DNA of 64,000 nt from UBA8079 sp049601915 (lineage in GTDB: Bacteria; Pseudomonadota; Alphaproteobacteria; UBA6615): assembly GCA_049601915.1 (NCBI GenBank), contig JBMYRB010000001.1, positions 248,001 to 312,000 on the forward strand. Reading direction: 5' to 3'. How positions within the stretch are numbered: the stretch's first letter is position 1; the number at the start of each line of letters is the position of its first letter. The notes below the pieces were generated by a model. That model did not search any database. It was not told the DNA's origin and saw only the letters and a program-made list of their open reading frames with translations. Below, in pieces: positions 17,126 through 26,092 of this stretch. The position numbers and the translations under genes are program-made.

Positions 17126-17890
17126 TCAGGACACCACGGAGGGAGACTGGTTCTTCCGGGCCTGGATCCGCTTATAGATCACCGGCAACAGCACCAGCAC
17201 CGCCATGCCGACCAGCGGGCCCAGAATCTCGGGCCGGAAGATAATGCCCAGATCGGGATCCTGCCCGGCGTCGATGAGTGCACCCAGGCCATTACCGACC
17301 GATGCGTAAATGAAGGTGCCGGGAATAATGCCGAAGAAAGTGCCCACGACATAGGTCGTGGTCGACACTCCCAGGAAGGCGGGCACAAGGTTCACCAGCC
17401 AGAATGGAAACAACGGGATCAGGCGAAGAACAAGCAGGTAGCTGAGGGCGTTCGCGCGAAACCCATCTTCCATCTTCGACACGAACGGCCCGGCCTTGGC
17501 GTGCAGCAAATCGCCTAGGGCGGTCCGTGCAATCAGGAATAGTGCCGTGGCTCCAACCGTCGCACCCACCACCACAATCAGGCCACCACCGATTGCACCG
17601 AACAAAAAACCGCCGGTGAGTGTCATGATCAAACCGCCGGGCAAGGAGAAGGCAATGACGGTGGCGTAAATCGCGGCAAATGCCACGATCGCGATGATTC
17701 CATTGTCGTTCACCAGCATGCGGAGCGTTTCGCGGTTCTCTTTGAGCGCCTCAAGCGACACGAAACGGTTCAGGTCGAGTGCAAAAAAGGCCACAAAACC
17801 GGCAATCAGGATCGCAATCGGTAAAATTCGTCGCAGCAAAACTGTCTGAAACGAGTTTTCCGGCGGCGTCGGCGTGGAGGAATCGTTCAT
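17126..17890 (-). CDS. TVP38/TMEM64 family (VTT/DedA-like) membrane protein
   Basis: This 254-residue inner-membrane protein has five to six hydrophobic segments and the VTT signature FSLPGGLIMTLTGGFLFG, ARTALGDLLHAKAG and LVLRLIPLFPFWLVNLVPAFLG. DedA-superfamily relatives act in lipid scrambling or envelope homeostasis; the role of this subgroup is not established. ATG 17890 is preceded by AAGGATAAGAACGCG, a good ribosome-binding site, and longer upstream frames are not conserved. It is the first gene of the TVP38-oxidoreductase unit and is divergent from rpmH. Confidence 0.88.
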   Translation of the reverse strand: MNDSSTPTPPENSFQTVLLRRILPIAILIAGFVAFFALDLNRFVSLEALKENRETLRMLVNDNGIIAIVAFAAIYATVIAFSLPGGLIMTLTGGFLFGAIGGGLIVVVGATVGATALFLIARTALGDLLHAKAGPFVSKMEDGFRANALSYLLVLRLIPLFPFWLVNLVPAFLGVSTTTYVVGTFFGIIPGTFIYASVGNGLGALIDAGQDPDLGIIFRPEILGPLVGMAVLVLLPVIYKRIQARKNQSPSVVS

Positions 17891-18067
17891 CGCGTTCTTA
17901 TCCTTGTTTGTTGTGAAACTACTTGGTGCATCGTGACAGCCTGAACCATTCACCAATGCGTGACTTTGCATGCTCTGTTAACACCGCGAGGGTGCGTTGA
18001 CTTCCATCGGCCGAAAACGTATACAGCGCGCCGACTTGCAAGGCCTTATAGGCAATGGAGAATTCGC

Positions 18068-18202
18068 GTGAAGCGGACATTTCAACCGAGCAATCTGGTG
18101 CGCAAGCGCCGCCATGGATTTCGTTCCCGCATGAAGACGGTGGGTGGACGACGTGTTTTGGCGCGCCGGCGTGCGCGAGGCCGCAAAAAGCTGAGTGCCT
18201 GA
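18068..18202 (+). CDS. rpmH: 50S ribosomal protein L34
   Basis: The 44-residue basic protein KRTFQPSNLVRKRRHGFRSR...GRRVLARRRARGRKKLSA is L34 at its usual length. Translation starts at GTG 18068, with GGAG eight bases upstream. L34 sits near the polypeptide exit region of the large subunit. It heads the cluster rpmH-rnpA-yidD-yidC-yihA. In many bacteria dnaA and the origin lie just upstream of rpmH; here the upstream neighbour is TVP38, so no origin is indicated. Confidence 0.98.
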   Translation: MKRTFQPSNLVRKRRHGFRSRMKTVGGRRVLARRRARGRKKLSA

Positions 18203-18258
18203 ACAGTGCCGGGCGCGGATCACACCGCGCAGGCACGAGCACCGGGATTGATGAACTC

Positions 18259-18681
18259 ATGACGACGGCGGAGGCAACAACGCCGGATTCGGTCGGCCGC
18301 ACGGTTTCGACGATCGCGCGCTTGCCGCAGCGTCGTGACTTCTTGCGGATCGCGGCCGCCAAACGCCGGTGGGCACAGCCCGGCCTCGTCCTACAAACAG
18401 CCCCGATCCCTGACGACGCCGAGAAAGACGCGGGCACAATTCGTGTCGGCTTCACCGCCACACGCAAGATCGGCAATGCCGTGGTGCGAAACCGCGCGCG
18501 CCGCCGCCTGCGTGCCGTCGTTCGTGAGATTATCCCGACACGGGCCTGCCCGGACCTGGACTATGTGCTAATCGCACGCGCGAGCACAGGTGCACGGGAC
18601 TACGCCGCCCTCAGAGACGATCTCGTCACGGCCCTGGAACACTGCGACGCGCTGTTGGGCGATGAGGTAAACAAAGCATGA
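18259..18681 (+). CDS. rnpA: Ribonuclease P protein component
   Basis: This 140-residue basic protein is the RNase P subunit that binds the 5' leader of pre-tRNA and helps the catalytic RNA. Family features are LPQRRDFLRIAAAKRRW, GFTATRKIGNAVVRNRARRRLR (the RNR signature) and YVLIARAST. The start could be ATG 18259 or ATG 18250, three codons earlier; neither has a strong ribosome-binding site. Its stop overlaps the start of yidD, so the pair is translationally coupled. Confidence 0.96.
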   Translation: MTTAEATTPDSVGRTVSTIARLPQRRDFLRIAAAKRRWAQPGLVLQTAPIPDDAEKDAGTIRVGFTATRKIGNAVVRNRARRRLRAVVREIIPTRACPDLDYVLIARASTGARDYAALRDDLVTALEHCDALLGDEVNKA

Positions 18682-18992
18682 TGAAACTCGTTTCATATCT
18701 CCCGGTAGCCCTGCTGAAAGCCCTGATCCTAGTCTGGCAGTGGGTCTTGTCGCCGGTGCTCGGTGCGAATTGCCGTTATCAACCGAGCTGCTCTCATTAT
18801 GCGGCCGAGGCGCTTTCGCGCCACGGCGCCATTCGCGGCGGCTGGCTGGCCACGCGACGGATCCTCATTTGCAACCCTTGGGGCGGTGCGGGTTACGACC
18901 CGGTCCCGGAGGTTCATGACTGCGTCGACCATGACGATATCGAACACGACCACACCCCGCATGGCACTGCCATGCCCACACCGCGGAGCTAG
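18678..18992 (+). CDS. yidD: Membrane protein insertion efficiency factor YidD
   Basis: YidD is a small inner-membrane-associated protein that aids YidC-dependent insertion. The 104 residues include an amphipathic N-terminal helix and the family block YQPSCSHYAAEALSRHG with WLATRRILICNPWGGAGYDPVP. The last 25 residues form a tail rich in Asp and His (CVDHDDIEHDHTPHG), longer than the usual end of the family and possibly metal-binding. It lies between rnpA and yidC as in most bacteria, seven bases before yidC. Confidence 0.96.
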   Translation: MMKLVSYLPVALLKALILVWQWVLSPVLGANCRYQPSCSHYAAEALSRHGAIRGGWLATRRILICNPWGGAGYDPVPEVHDCVDHDDIEHDHTPHGTAMPTPRS

Positions 18993-18998
18993 GCGAAG

Positions 18999-20744
18999 AT
19001 GGATACGAAAAACCTAATTCTCGCGATCGCGTTGTCGCTCGCCATCCTCCTCGGCTGGCAGACCTTCGTCGAACAACCGCAGCAGGCTGAGCGTCAGGCC
19101 GAACTTGAACGCCAGGAGCAGGCCGCCGGGCGCGACCCCAACACCATCGGTGTCCCGTCTGTACCCTCCGCCGCCGGCACGCAATCCGCCGTCGCCGCCG
19201 AGCCGCGCTCGCGCTACGAGATCATCGCCGAAACGGACAGAATCACGATCAACACACTCGCCCTCAGCGGGACGATCAATCTGGTCGGCGGCCGCTTCGA
19301 CGACCTGACCCTGCGCGAGTATCGCGACACGGTCGAACCGGACAGCCAGCCGATCAAGCTGCTGTCACCGCGCGGTTCGGAAGACCCCTATTTCGCCGAA
19401 TTCGGCTGGTTGACCGGCAACGGAACCGTCTCGGGCGGCGGGCAAACCCGTTGGGTCGCCAATCAGAAAGAACTCACGCCGGAAACACCTGTGGTTCTGA
19501 CCACGCGCACCGATGACGGGATGGTACTCACGCGCACTATCGCGGTCGACGACCATTTCATGTTCACCGTGACCGACCGCATTCAGAACGCCAGCGGGGC
19601 ACCTGTGAATGTCAGCCAGTTCGGCCGCATCACCCGGGTCAATGAGCCTGACACGCTCGGCTTCTTCATCCTGCACGAAGGGCCGATCGGCATCCTCGAC
19701 GACACGCTGCACGAGATCGACTACGGCGATCTGGAGGATGAGCCCGAGGCCCCGCAGGCCTTCGAATCCGAAGGTGGCTGGCTCGGCTTTACCGATATTT
19801 ACTGGCTGACGGCGCTTATCCCGGACCAGGACACGCAGATCGATGCGCGCTTCCTATTCGACACCACACCCAGCGGCGCCAACCTCTATCAGACCGACTA
19901 CCGGGGCAACGCGATTGCCCTGGCACCCGGCGAGCTCGCCGAGGTGACCAGTCGTTTCTTCGCCGGCGCCAAGGTATTCAACACATTGACCGAGTATCGC
20001 GATAATCTTGGAATCGAGAGATTCGAGATGTCGATCGATTTCGGCTGGTTCTTCTTCCTGACCAAACCGCTGCTCGACGTCATCATTTTCTTCGCCGAAT
20101 GGCTGGGCAACTTCGGCCTGGCGATCCTGCTGGTGACAATCATCATCAAGCTGTTCTTCTTCCCGCTCGCCAACAAATCCTACAAATCGATGAGCGCGAT
20201 GAAGGCCCTGCAGCCCAAGATGCAGGAGATGCGCGAGAAATATGCCGACGATAAACAGGGCATGCAGCGTGAGCTGATGGCGCTGTACAAGCGCGAGAAG
20301 GTCAACCCGGTATCTGGCTGCCTGCCGATCGCACTCCAGATTCCGGTGTTCTTTGCGCTGTACAAGGTGCTGTTCATTTCAATCGAAATGCGTCACGCAC
20401 CTTTCTTCGGCTGGGTGAAGGACCTGTCCGCACCCGATCCGCTGAACATCCTGACCCTGTTTGGCGCCGTTCCCTGGGATGTCCCCTTCGGCCTCGCACT
20501 GGGCGCCTGGCCAATCCTGATGGGCATCACCATGTTCCTGCAGCAGAAACTCAACCCGGCGCCGGCCGACCCGGTCCAGGCCAAGATCTTCCTGCTCATG
20601 CCGGTATTCTTCACCATTTTTCTGGCCAGTTTCCCGGTCGGGCTGGTGATCTACTGGACCTGGAACAACCTGCTCTCGATTACACAGCAATACGTCATCA
20701 TGCGACGTATGGGCGTGTCCGTCGGCGGCGGAAAAACCAGCTGA
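18999..20744 (+). CDS. yidC: Membrane protein insertase YidC
   Basis: The 581-residue insertase places proteins into the inner membrane alone or with SecYEG. It has an N-terminal anchor (LILAIALSLAILLGW), the large periplasmic domain of Gram-negative YidC (residues about 60-340), then the conserved core of five segments: WLGNFGLAILLVTIIIKLFFFPL, a cytoplasmic helical hairpin (MKALQPKMQEMREKYADDK), VNPVSGCLPIALQIPVFFALY and VYWTWNN-type ending (LVIYWTWNNLLS). The length is normal. It lies between yidD and yihA, with 13 bases to the latter. Confidence 0.98.
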   Translation: MDTKNLILAIALSLAILLGWQTFVEQPQQAERQAELERQEQAAGRDPNTIGVPSVPSAAGTQSAVAAEPRSRYEIIAETDRITINTLALSGTINLVGGRFDDLTLREYRDTVEPDSQPIKLLSPRGSEDPYFAEFGWLTGNGTVSGGGQTRWVANQKELTPETPVVLTTRTDDGMVLTRTIAVDDHFMFTVTDRIQNASGAPVNVSQFGRITRVNEPDTLGFFILHEGPIGILDDTLHEIDYGDLEDEPEAPQAFESEGGWLGFTDIYWLTALIPDQDTQIDARFLFDTTPSGANLYQTDYRGNAIALAPGELAEVTSRFFAGAKVFNTLTEYRDNLGIERFEMSIDFGWFFFLTKPLLDVIIFFAEWLGNFGLAILLVTIIIKLFFFPLANKSYKSMSAMKALQPKMQEMREKYADDKQGMQRELMALYKREKVNPVSGCLPIALQIPVFFALYKVLFISIEMRHAPFFGWVKDLSAPDPLNILTLFGAVPWDVPFGLALGAWPILMGITMFLQQKLNPAPADPVQAKIFLLMPVFFTIFLASFPVGLVIYWTWNNLLSITQQYVIMRRMGVSVGGGKTS

Positions 20745-20757
20745 CGACTCCGGCGCC

Positions 20758-21408
20758 ATGACGGAACCGAACGGCGCAGCGGCCGACGCCAACCTCGCGG
20801 CGGCGCGACATTTGTTCGCGCAGGAATGCACCTTCGTGCGCGGCGTGGCGCGCCTTCCCGATTTGCCCGGTCCGTCATTACCCGAGATCGCTTTCGCGGG
20901 ACGCTCGAATGTCGGCAAGTCGAGCCTGTTGAATGCGCTGACCAACCGCAAAACCTTGGCCCGAACTAGCAACACGCCCGGCCGGACCCGCGAGTTGAAC
21001 TTTTTCGACCTCGCCGGCCGTCTGATGCTGGTCGACTTGCCCGGCTACGGATATGCCCGCGCACCGAAGACCGAGATCGCCCGCTGGAACACGACATTGC
21101 GCGACTATCTGCGGGGACGCCCGAACCTGCAGCGGCTCTGTCTGCTGGTGGATTCACGCCGCGGCATCAAGGATGGCGACCTTGAGATGATGGCCATGCT
21201 GGACACGTCGGCAGTCGTTTATCGGGTGGTCTTGACCAAGGCCGATAAACTCAAACCTGACGACCAGGCGCGCCTGGTCGAGGCCGTGGCCGCGGAAATG
21301 AAGAAGCACCCTGCAGCGTTGCCCGATCCCATTGTCACCAGTTCGCGCAAAGGCATCGGAATCGACGAACTGCAGGTAGATTTAGCCGCGCTGGCGGATG
21401 CGGGTTGA
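20758..21408 (+). CDS. engB: Ribosome biogenesis GTP-binding protein YihA/YsxC/EngB
   Basis: This 216-residue TrmE-Era-like GTPase is needed for late 50S assembly. GTPase motifs are G1 GRSNVGKSSLLNAL, G2 TSNTPGRTRELNFF, G3 DLPGYGYA, G4 TKADKL and G5 TSSRKGIG, in the right order. It directly follows yidC, the standard order in this class of bacteria, and argB follows after 60 bases. Confidence 0.97.
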   Translation: MTEPNGAAADANLAAARHLFAQECTFVRGVARLPDLPGPSLPEIAFAGRSNVGKSSLLNALTNRKTLARTSNTPGRTRELNFFDLAGRLMLVDLPGYGYARAPKTEIARWNTTLRDYLRGRPNLQRLCLLVDSRRGIKDGDLEMMAMLDTSAVVYRVVLTKADKLKPDDQARLVEAVAAEMKKHPAALPDPIVTSSRKGIGIDELQVDLAALADAG

Positions 21409-21468
21409 TTTGGGCTAAGTTCCCGCCGGTCGCCAACCGCGCAAAGACTGCAAAAACAAACGGATAGC

Positions 21469-22380
21469 ATGATGGCTCAAGACAACGCGCCAGCACCCGA
21501 GGAATTGCTCGCCAAGGCAGGCGTCCTAGCCGAGGCGCTTCCCTATATGCGCCAGTTCAATGGCCGGCGGTTCGTCATCAAGTATGGCGGACACGCGATG
21601 GGGGATACCGCACTCGCGAGCGCATTTGCGCGCGACATCGTGCTGCTGAAACAGGTCGGCATCGAGCCGGTGATCGTGCATGGCGGCGGGCCGCAGATCG
21701 GGGCGATGCTCGAGCGGCTCAAGATCAAAAGCGAGTTCATCGATGGCCTGCGTGTGACCGATGAGGCGACCGTCGAAATCGTCGAGATGGTTCTGTCCGG
21801 CTCGATCAACAAGCAGATTGTGTCCGCCATCAATGCCGCCGGGGGCCGTGCTGTCGGCCTGTCCGGTAAGGACGGCGGTCTGATGTCCGTCCGCAAGTTG
21901 CGGCGAACCCGGCGCGAAACAGATTCGAATATCGAGAAGATTCTCGACCTCGGCTTCGTTGGTGAACCATCTCGGATCGACCCCGAGCTGCTAACCACAC
22001 TGACCAAGTCCGACATCATCCCTGTTATCGCGCCGATCGGTATCGGCGACGACGGCGCGACATACAACGTCAACGCCGACACGGCCGCGGGCGCCATCGC
22101 CTCCGCGCTTGAGGCAACGCGTCTGCTCATGTTGACCGATGTCATCGGTGTGATGGACAAGAACGGCGAGCTGATCGCCGATATGGGCGTGGATCACGCC
22201 CGCCAGCTGATTGCCGACGGCACCATCAGCGGCGGCATGATACCGAAGGTGGAAACCTGCATTGATGCAGTCGAGAAAGATGTCGAGGCGTCGGTTATCA
22301 TGGATGGCCGCGCAGCGCACTCACTTCTGATCGAGATTTTCACCGAGCACGGTCTCGGGACGGCAATCTGGGCGGCCTGA
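21469..22380 (+). CDS. argB: Acetylglutamate kinase
   Basis: The 303-residue enzyme phosphorylates N-acetylglutamate in the second step of arginine synthesis. Typical amino-acid-kinase motifs are FVIKYGGHAMG, VIVHGGGPQIGAML, VSAINAAGGRAVGLSGKDG, NVNADTAAGAIASAL and SGGMIPKVETCIDAVE. The start may be ATG 21469 or the adjacent ATG 21472. About 260 bases follow before the next gene; I see no gene or clear terminator in them. Linkage to engB and the dap genes is common in Rhodospirillales-type genomes. Confidence 0.98.
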   Translation: MMAQDNAPAPEELLAKAGVLAEALPYMRQFNGRRFVIKYGGHAMGDTALASAFARDIVLLKQVGIEPVIVHGGGPQIGAMLERLKIKSEFIDGLRVTDEATVEIVEMVLSGSINKQIVSAINAAGGRAVGLSGKDGGLMSVRKLRRTRRETDSNIEKILDLGFVGEPSRIDPELLTTLTKSDIIPVIAPIGIGDDGATYNVNADTAAGAIASALEATRLLMLTDVIGVMDKNGELIADMGVDHARQLIADGTISGGMIPKVETCIDAVEKDVEASVIMDGRAAHSLLIEIFTEHGLGTAIWAA

Positions 22381-22638
22381 CCGCTCTCAAAGTGCACCAG
22401 AAGACACGGATCAGGCCGAGACGCGCAAATCGCCCACATCCCGGCGCGCGTCGTCAGACATACTCAATTTCTCCGGGGATTGACTCAATCGCTTGTCTCC
22501 GGTTCGTTTCAACGGTCTGCACAGCGGCGTTCACGCACAGATCAACTCAAAGCGGTGCGATCCTACTGCCACCGCGGTTAACGAAGTCTTATTAGCGACG
22601 GCGGGTTCTCGCCCCGTCACGCCCGGAATCCCGGGGTT

Positions 22639-23337
22639 ATGGAACATATGAAACCGATTGCCGAACTGAAGGAGACGGAAAGCTGGATTTTCGATCTCGA
22701 CAACACGCTCTATCCCGCCTCCACCGGCCTCATGGCGGAGGTGTCGTCGCGGATGACGATGTTCGTCGCGGACCTGCTGGATGTCGAAGCCGAAGTCGCG
22801 CTGGTTGAGCAAAAGCGCATGTTCCGCGAGCACGGAACCACATTGCGCGGCCTGATGAACGATCATGCCGTCGACCCGACCGCGTTCATGGACTATGTGC
22901 ATTCGGTGGACTATGGCCTCGTCGACGAGAACCCGCGCCTGTCGCATGTATTGCGAAAATTCCCGGGACAGAAAATCGTCTACACAAACGCCTCGGTCGC
23001 GCATGCCGAAGCCGTCCTCGAACGGCTCGGTATCGCGGAGATTTTTTCGGGCATATTCGATGTCGCAGCCGCCGATTATGTGCCCAAGCCGAACCCCCGT
23101 CCCTACGACCTCCTGGCGTCGCGTCACAGGGTCGACCCGTCGCGGGCGGTCATGGTCGAGGACATCGCACACAATCTGAAACCGGCCGCCGCGATGGGCA
23201 TGACCACCGTCTGGGTCCGCGCCGACGGGCCGGTCGATGCCTATTGGGCAGCACCTTCCGAAGACGATGGTTACGTGCACCACCAGACCGACGACCTGAT
23301 CGGATGGCTGGAAAACGTCGCGACACATGACCAATGA
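22639..23337 (+). CDS. Pyrimidine 5'-nucleotidase-like HAD hydrolase
   Basis: This 232-residue HAD-superfamily phosphatase has motif I SWIFDLDNTLYP (Asp19 nucleophile, Asp21 acid), motif II VYTNASVAHAEAV, and Lys plus acidic motifs in YVPKPNPRPYD and AVMVEDIAHN. The NTLYP form and spacing match the yeast Sdt1/pyrimidine 5'-nucleotidase group, which dephosphorylates UMP/CMP or releases pyridine nucleosides. It lies between argB and dapD, a conserved position in related genomes, which may reflect co-regulation rather than a shared pathway. Confidence 0.88.
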   Translation: MEHMKPIAELKETESWIFDLDNTLYPASTGLMAEVSSRMTMFVADLLDVEAEVALVEQKRMFREHGTTLRGLMNDHAVDPTAFMDYVHSVDYGLVDENPRLSHVLRKFPGQKIVYTNASVAHAEAVLERLGIAEIFSGIFDVAAADYVPKPNPRPYDLLASRHRVDPSRAVMVEDIAHNLKPAAAMGMTTVWVRADGPVDAYWAAPSEDDGYVHHQTDDLIGWLENVATHDQ

Positions 23338-23447
23338 ACAGGCCCAAGCGCGTTGACATCGGGGCCTGACCGCCGCCATCTTCGCGCCGCCAGTTCAACC
23401 ACACAGAAACATAGGCCCCGACAGGGGCGCACCGACAGGAAAAGACA

Positions 23448-24293
23448 ATGAGCACGAGTGATCTACAAGCCGCGATCGAAACCGCCTGGGACAACCGCGA
23501 ATCCCTGACCCCGGCCGCGAAAGGCGCCGACCGCGACGCCGTGGAAACCGCTCTTGCGGAGCTCGACAGCGGGGCAGCGCGGGTCGCCGAAAAGATCGAT
23601 GGTGCCTGGCAGGTCAATGAATGGCTCAAGAAGGCCGTCCTCCTGTCCTTCCGGCTTAACGATATGGAAATGATCTCCGGCGGCCCCGGCGACGGGACGG
23701 CATGGTGGGACAAGGTGCCGTCGAAGTTCGCGAGCTGGGGAGCGTCCGAGTTCGAGGCGGCCGGATTCCGTGCGGTCCCGAACGCCATCGTGCGTCACTC
23801 CGCCTTCATCGCACCCGGCGCGGTGCTGATGCCCAGTTTCGTGAACCTGGGAGCCTATGTCGGCAGCGGCACCATGGTCGACACCTGGGCCACCGTTGGC
23901 AGTTGCGCTCAGATCGGTGCCAATGTGCATCTCTCGGGAGGTGCTGGCATCGGCGGTGTCCTGGAGCCGTTGCAGGCCAGTCCCGTCATCATCGAGGATA
24001 ATTGCTTCATCGGTGCGCGTTCGGAAGTCGCCGAAGGCGTGATCGTCGAGGAAGGTGCCGTGCTTTCGATGGGCGTGTATCTCGGCGCGTCGACCAAGAT
24101 CGTCGATCGCGAAACCGGCGAGACGATGACCGGCCGCGTGCCGGCCTATTCCGTGGTCGTGCCCGGCAGTCTGCCCGGCAAGCCGTTGCCCGACGGCAAC
24201 TCCGGCCCCAGCCTCTATTGCGCGGTGATCGTCAAGCGGGTCGACGCGCAAACACGATCCAAGACCTCCATCAACGAACTGCTGCGCGACTGA
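23448..24293 (+). CDS. dapD: 2,3,4,5-tetrahydropyridine-2,6-dicarboxylate N-succinyltransferase
   Basis: DapD succinylates tetrahydrodipicolinate in the lysine/diaminopimelate pathway. The 281 residues comprise a helical N-terminal domain (INEL at the very end; FRLNDMEMISGG in the middle) and a left-handed beta helix of hexapeptide repeats from about residue 110 (VRHSAFIAPGAVLMPSFVNLG, TWATVGSCAQIGANVHLSGG). ATG 23448 follows AGGAAAAGACA. The next gene, dapE, works two steps later and starts 13 bases downstream, so the two form an operon. Confidence 0.98.
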   Translation: MSTSDLQAAIETAWDNRESLTPAAKGADRDAVETALAELDSGAARVAEKIDGAWQVNEWLKKAVLLSFRLNDMEMISGGPGDGTAWWDKVPSKFASWGASEFEAAGFRAVPNAIVRHSAFIAPGAVLMPSFVNLGAYVGSGTMVDTWATVGSCAQIGANVHLSGGAGIGGVLEPLQASPVIIEDNCFIGARSEVAEGVIVEEGAVLSMGVYLGASTKIVDRETGETMTGRVPAYSVVVPGSLPGKPLPDGNSGPSLYCAVIVKRVDAQTRSKTSINELLRD

Positions 24294-24306
24294 ATTCGCA
24301 CCTGCC

Positions 24307-25488
24307 ATGACCACGCCCACCAATGATCCGATCGCGCTATCCCAGGCGCTGATCCGTTGTCAGAGCGTCACGCCTGCGGAAGGCGGCGCGCTCGATGTGC
24401 TGGAATCGGCACTGGGCTCTCTTGGCTTCACCGTCCACCGGTTGCCGTTCTCCGATGCGGACACATCGGATGTGGACAATCTCTATGCGCGCCTCGGCAG
24501 TGGGGGCTTGAACTTCTGCTTCGCGGGGCACACGGATGTCGTGCCCGTCGGCGACGCCGATGCCTGGGCGGGGGATCCCTTTGCCGGTGACGTGATTGAG
24601 GGAAATCTCTACGGACGTGGTGCGGCCGACATGAAAAGCGCCATCGCGGCCTTCACGGCCGCCACCGATCGACTAATCGCGCGCCACGGTGGGCCCGACA
24701 GCTGGGAGCGCCCGGGCTCAATCAGCCTGCTGATCACAGGTGACGAGGAAGGGCCCGCCATCAACGGCACCCGCAAGGTTCTCGGCTGGCTCGCCGACGA
24801 GAACGAGACCCTCGATGCCTGCCTGGTCGGCGAACCCACCAACCCCGACGCGATGGGCGACATGATCAAGATCGGGCGGCGCGGCAGCATGATGGGATAT
24901 CTGACGGTCCGCGGCGTGCAGGGGCACGCGGCCTATCCTCATCTTGCCGACAACCCGGCCCATCGTATCGTGCGCCTACTCGACATCCTGACCGCCGAAC
25001 CTCTCGACGAAGGCAGCGAACATTTCCAGCCCTCGACGTTGCAGATCACCACGATCGATATCGGTAACCCGGCAGAGAATGTCATCCCGGCGGAGGCGCG
25101 GGCGACATTCAACATCCGGTTCTGCGATCTGCACACATCGGAAAGCCTGAAGCTTCGCCTCCACGAGATTTTGGATGCGGCCGTTCCAGGCACTGATTAT
25201 TCCCTCGATTTCCGTATCACCGGCGAATCTTTCCTGACCCCGCCGGGACCGCTGAGTGAGGCGATCTCCGGTGCTGTTGCGGCGGTGACCGGCCGGCAAC
25301 CGGAACTCAGCACGACCGGCGGCACGTCGGATGCCCGCTTCATCAAGGATTTTTGCCCGGTCGCCGAATTCGGCCTGGTCGGCCAGACCATGCACAAAAT
25401 CGACGAGAATGTGAGTTGCGCTGACATCGAGACGCTCACAGAAATATATCTCAAAGTGCTCGAAACCTATTTTGGGTTGAACCAGTAA
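24307..25488 (+). CDS. dapE: Succinyl-diaminopimelate desuccinylase
   Basis: This 393-residue M20 dizinc hydrolase removes succinate from N-succinyl-LL-diaminopimelate. Metal and catalytic motifs are NFCFAGHTDVVPVGD, YGRGAADMKSAIAAF, ITGDEEGPAINGTRK (catalytic Glu and zinc Glu), LVGEPTNPDAMGDMIKIGRRGS and the C-terminal GQTMHKIDENV with the last zinc His. The bridging domain is intact and the length is normal. It follows dapD closely. This gene is distinct from the M20 enzyme at 12420, which sits with a peptide importer. Confidence 0.97.
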   Translation: MTTPTNDPIALSQALIRCQSVTPAEGGALDVLESALGSLGFTVHRLPFSDADTSDVDNLYARLGSGGLNFCFAGHTDVVPVGDADAWAGDPFAGDVIEGNLYGRGAADMKSAIAAFTAATDRLIARHGGPDSWERPGSISLLITGDEEGPAINGTRKVLGWLADENETLDACLVGEPTNPDAMGDMIKIGRRGSMMGYLTVRGVQGHAAYPHLADNPAHRIVRLLDILTAEPLDEGSEHFQPSTLQITTIDIGNPAENVIPAEARATFNIRFCDLHTSESLKLRLHEILDAAVPGTDYSLDFRITGESFLTPPGPLSEAISGAVAAVTGRQPELSTTGGTSDARFIKDFCPVAEFGLVGQTMHKIDENVSCADIETLTEIYLKVLETYFGLNQ

Positions 25489-25516
25489 CGATCAGGGATG
25501 CGCCGCGGCGCACGAT

Positions 25517-26092
25517 ATGAACCCACTGGAAGCTGCTCACGGCGTATATGGTGCCTGGCGCCTGCTGCATTTCGACCGCTCCGGGTTGGGCCATTTTCGG
25601 GCAACCCCGGAAGGGTTCTGGAACTCGTTCTGGGTCGCGCTCATAGCACTCCCGGCCGAGGCGATCATGAGCCTGCTGGTCCTGGCCGCCCTGCCCGAGA
25701 CCGCCCCTGAAGCCAGCCTCGGACGCGTCACCCTGGTGTTCGTGGCCATCTTCGCGGTGCGCTGGCTCACCTATCTGGCTGTAATCGCCGAACTCCCCGA
25801 AACCATCCTGCGCCACGAATACTTCGTGACCTACGCGATCGCTTACAACTGGTCCCAGGTAATCCGAATCGCGATCCTGCTACCGGCGGTCGCCATATTC
25901 GCCGTCGATGGGGTTGATGGATCAGGCTGGGGGTTCGCGATCTTCTACGCCGCCCAGATCGGCCTCTGGGTCTATTCCTGGGTGATCGCGCGAATCGCCC
26001 TCGACGCATCGCGCGGCGCGGCGTTCCTGACCGTCGTCGTCGAAATCGCGATCACAGGCGTGTTCGCCCTTCTGTTCAACTCACTTGCCTAG
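25517..26092 (+). CDS. Integral membrane protein of unknown function
   Basis: The 191-residue protein has a short cytoplasmic start (MNPLEAAHGVYGAWRLLHFD) and about five hydrophobic segments: residues about 37-60, 68-92, 115-130, 140-162 and 168-190. One polar signature between segments, ETILRHEYFVTYAIAYNWSQV, might be functional. I do not recognise the family beyond seeing it in this position after dapE in related alphaproteobacteria. It is 28 bases downstream of dapE and ends convergently with the MFS gene, with a four-base overlap of the stops. Confidence 0.75.
   Translation: MNPLEAAHGVYGAWRLLHFDRSGLGHFRATPEGFWNSFWVALIALPAEAIMSLLVLAALPETAPEASLGRVTLVFVAIFAVRWLTYLAVIAELPETILRHEYFVTYAIAYNWSQVIRIAILLPAVAIFAVDGVDGSGWGFAIFYAAQIGLWVYSWVIARIALDASRGAAFLTVVVEIAITGVFALLFNSLA

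Noticed and set aside
17891..18067. Possible replication origin upstream of rpmH
   Set aside because: No dnaA, no DnaA-box cluster and no AT-rich unwinding region are visible.
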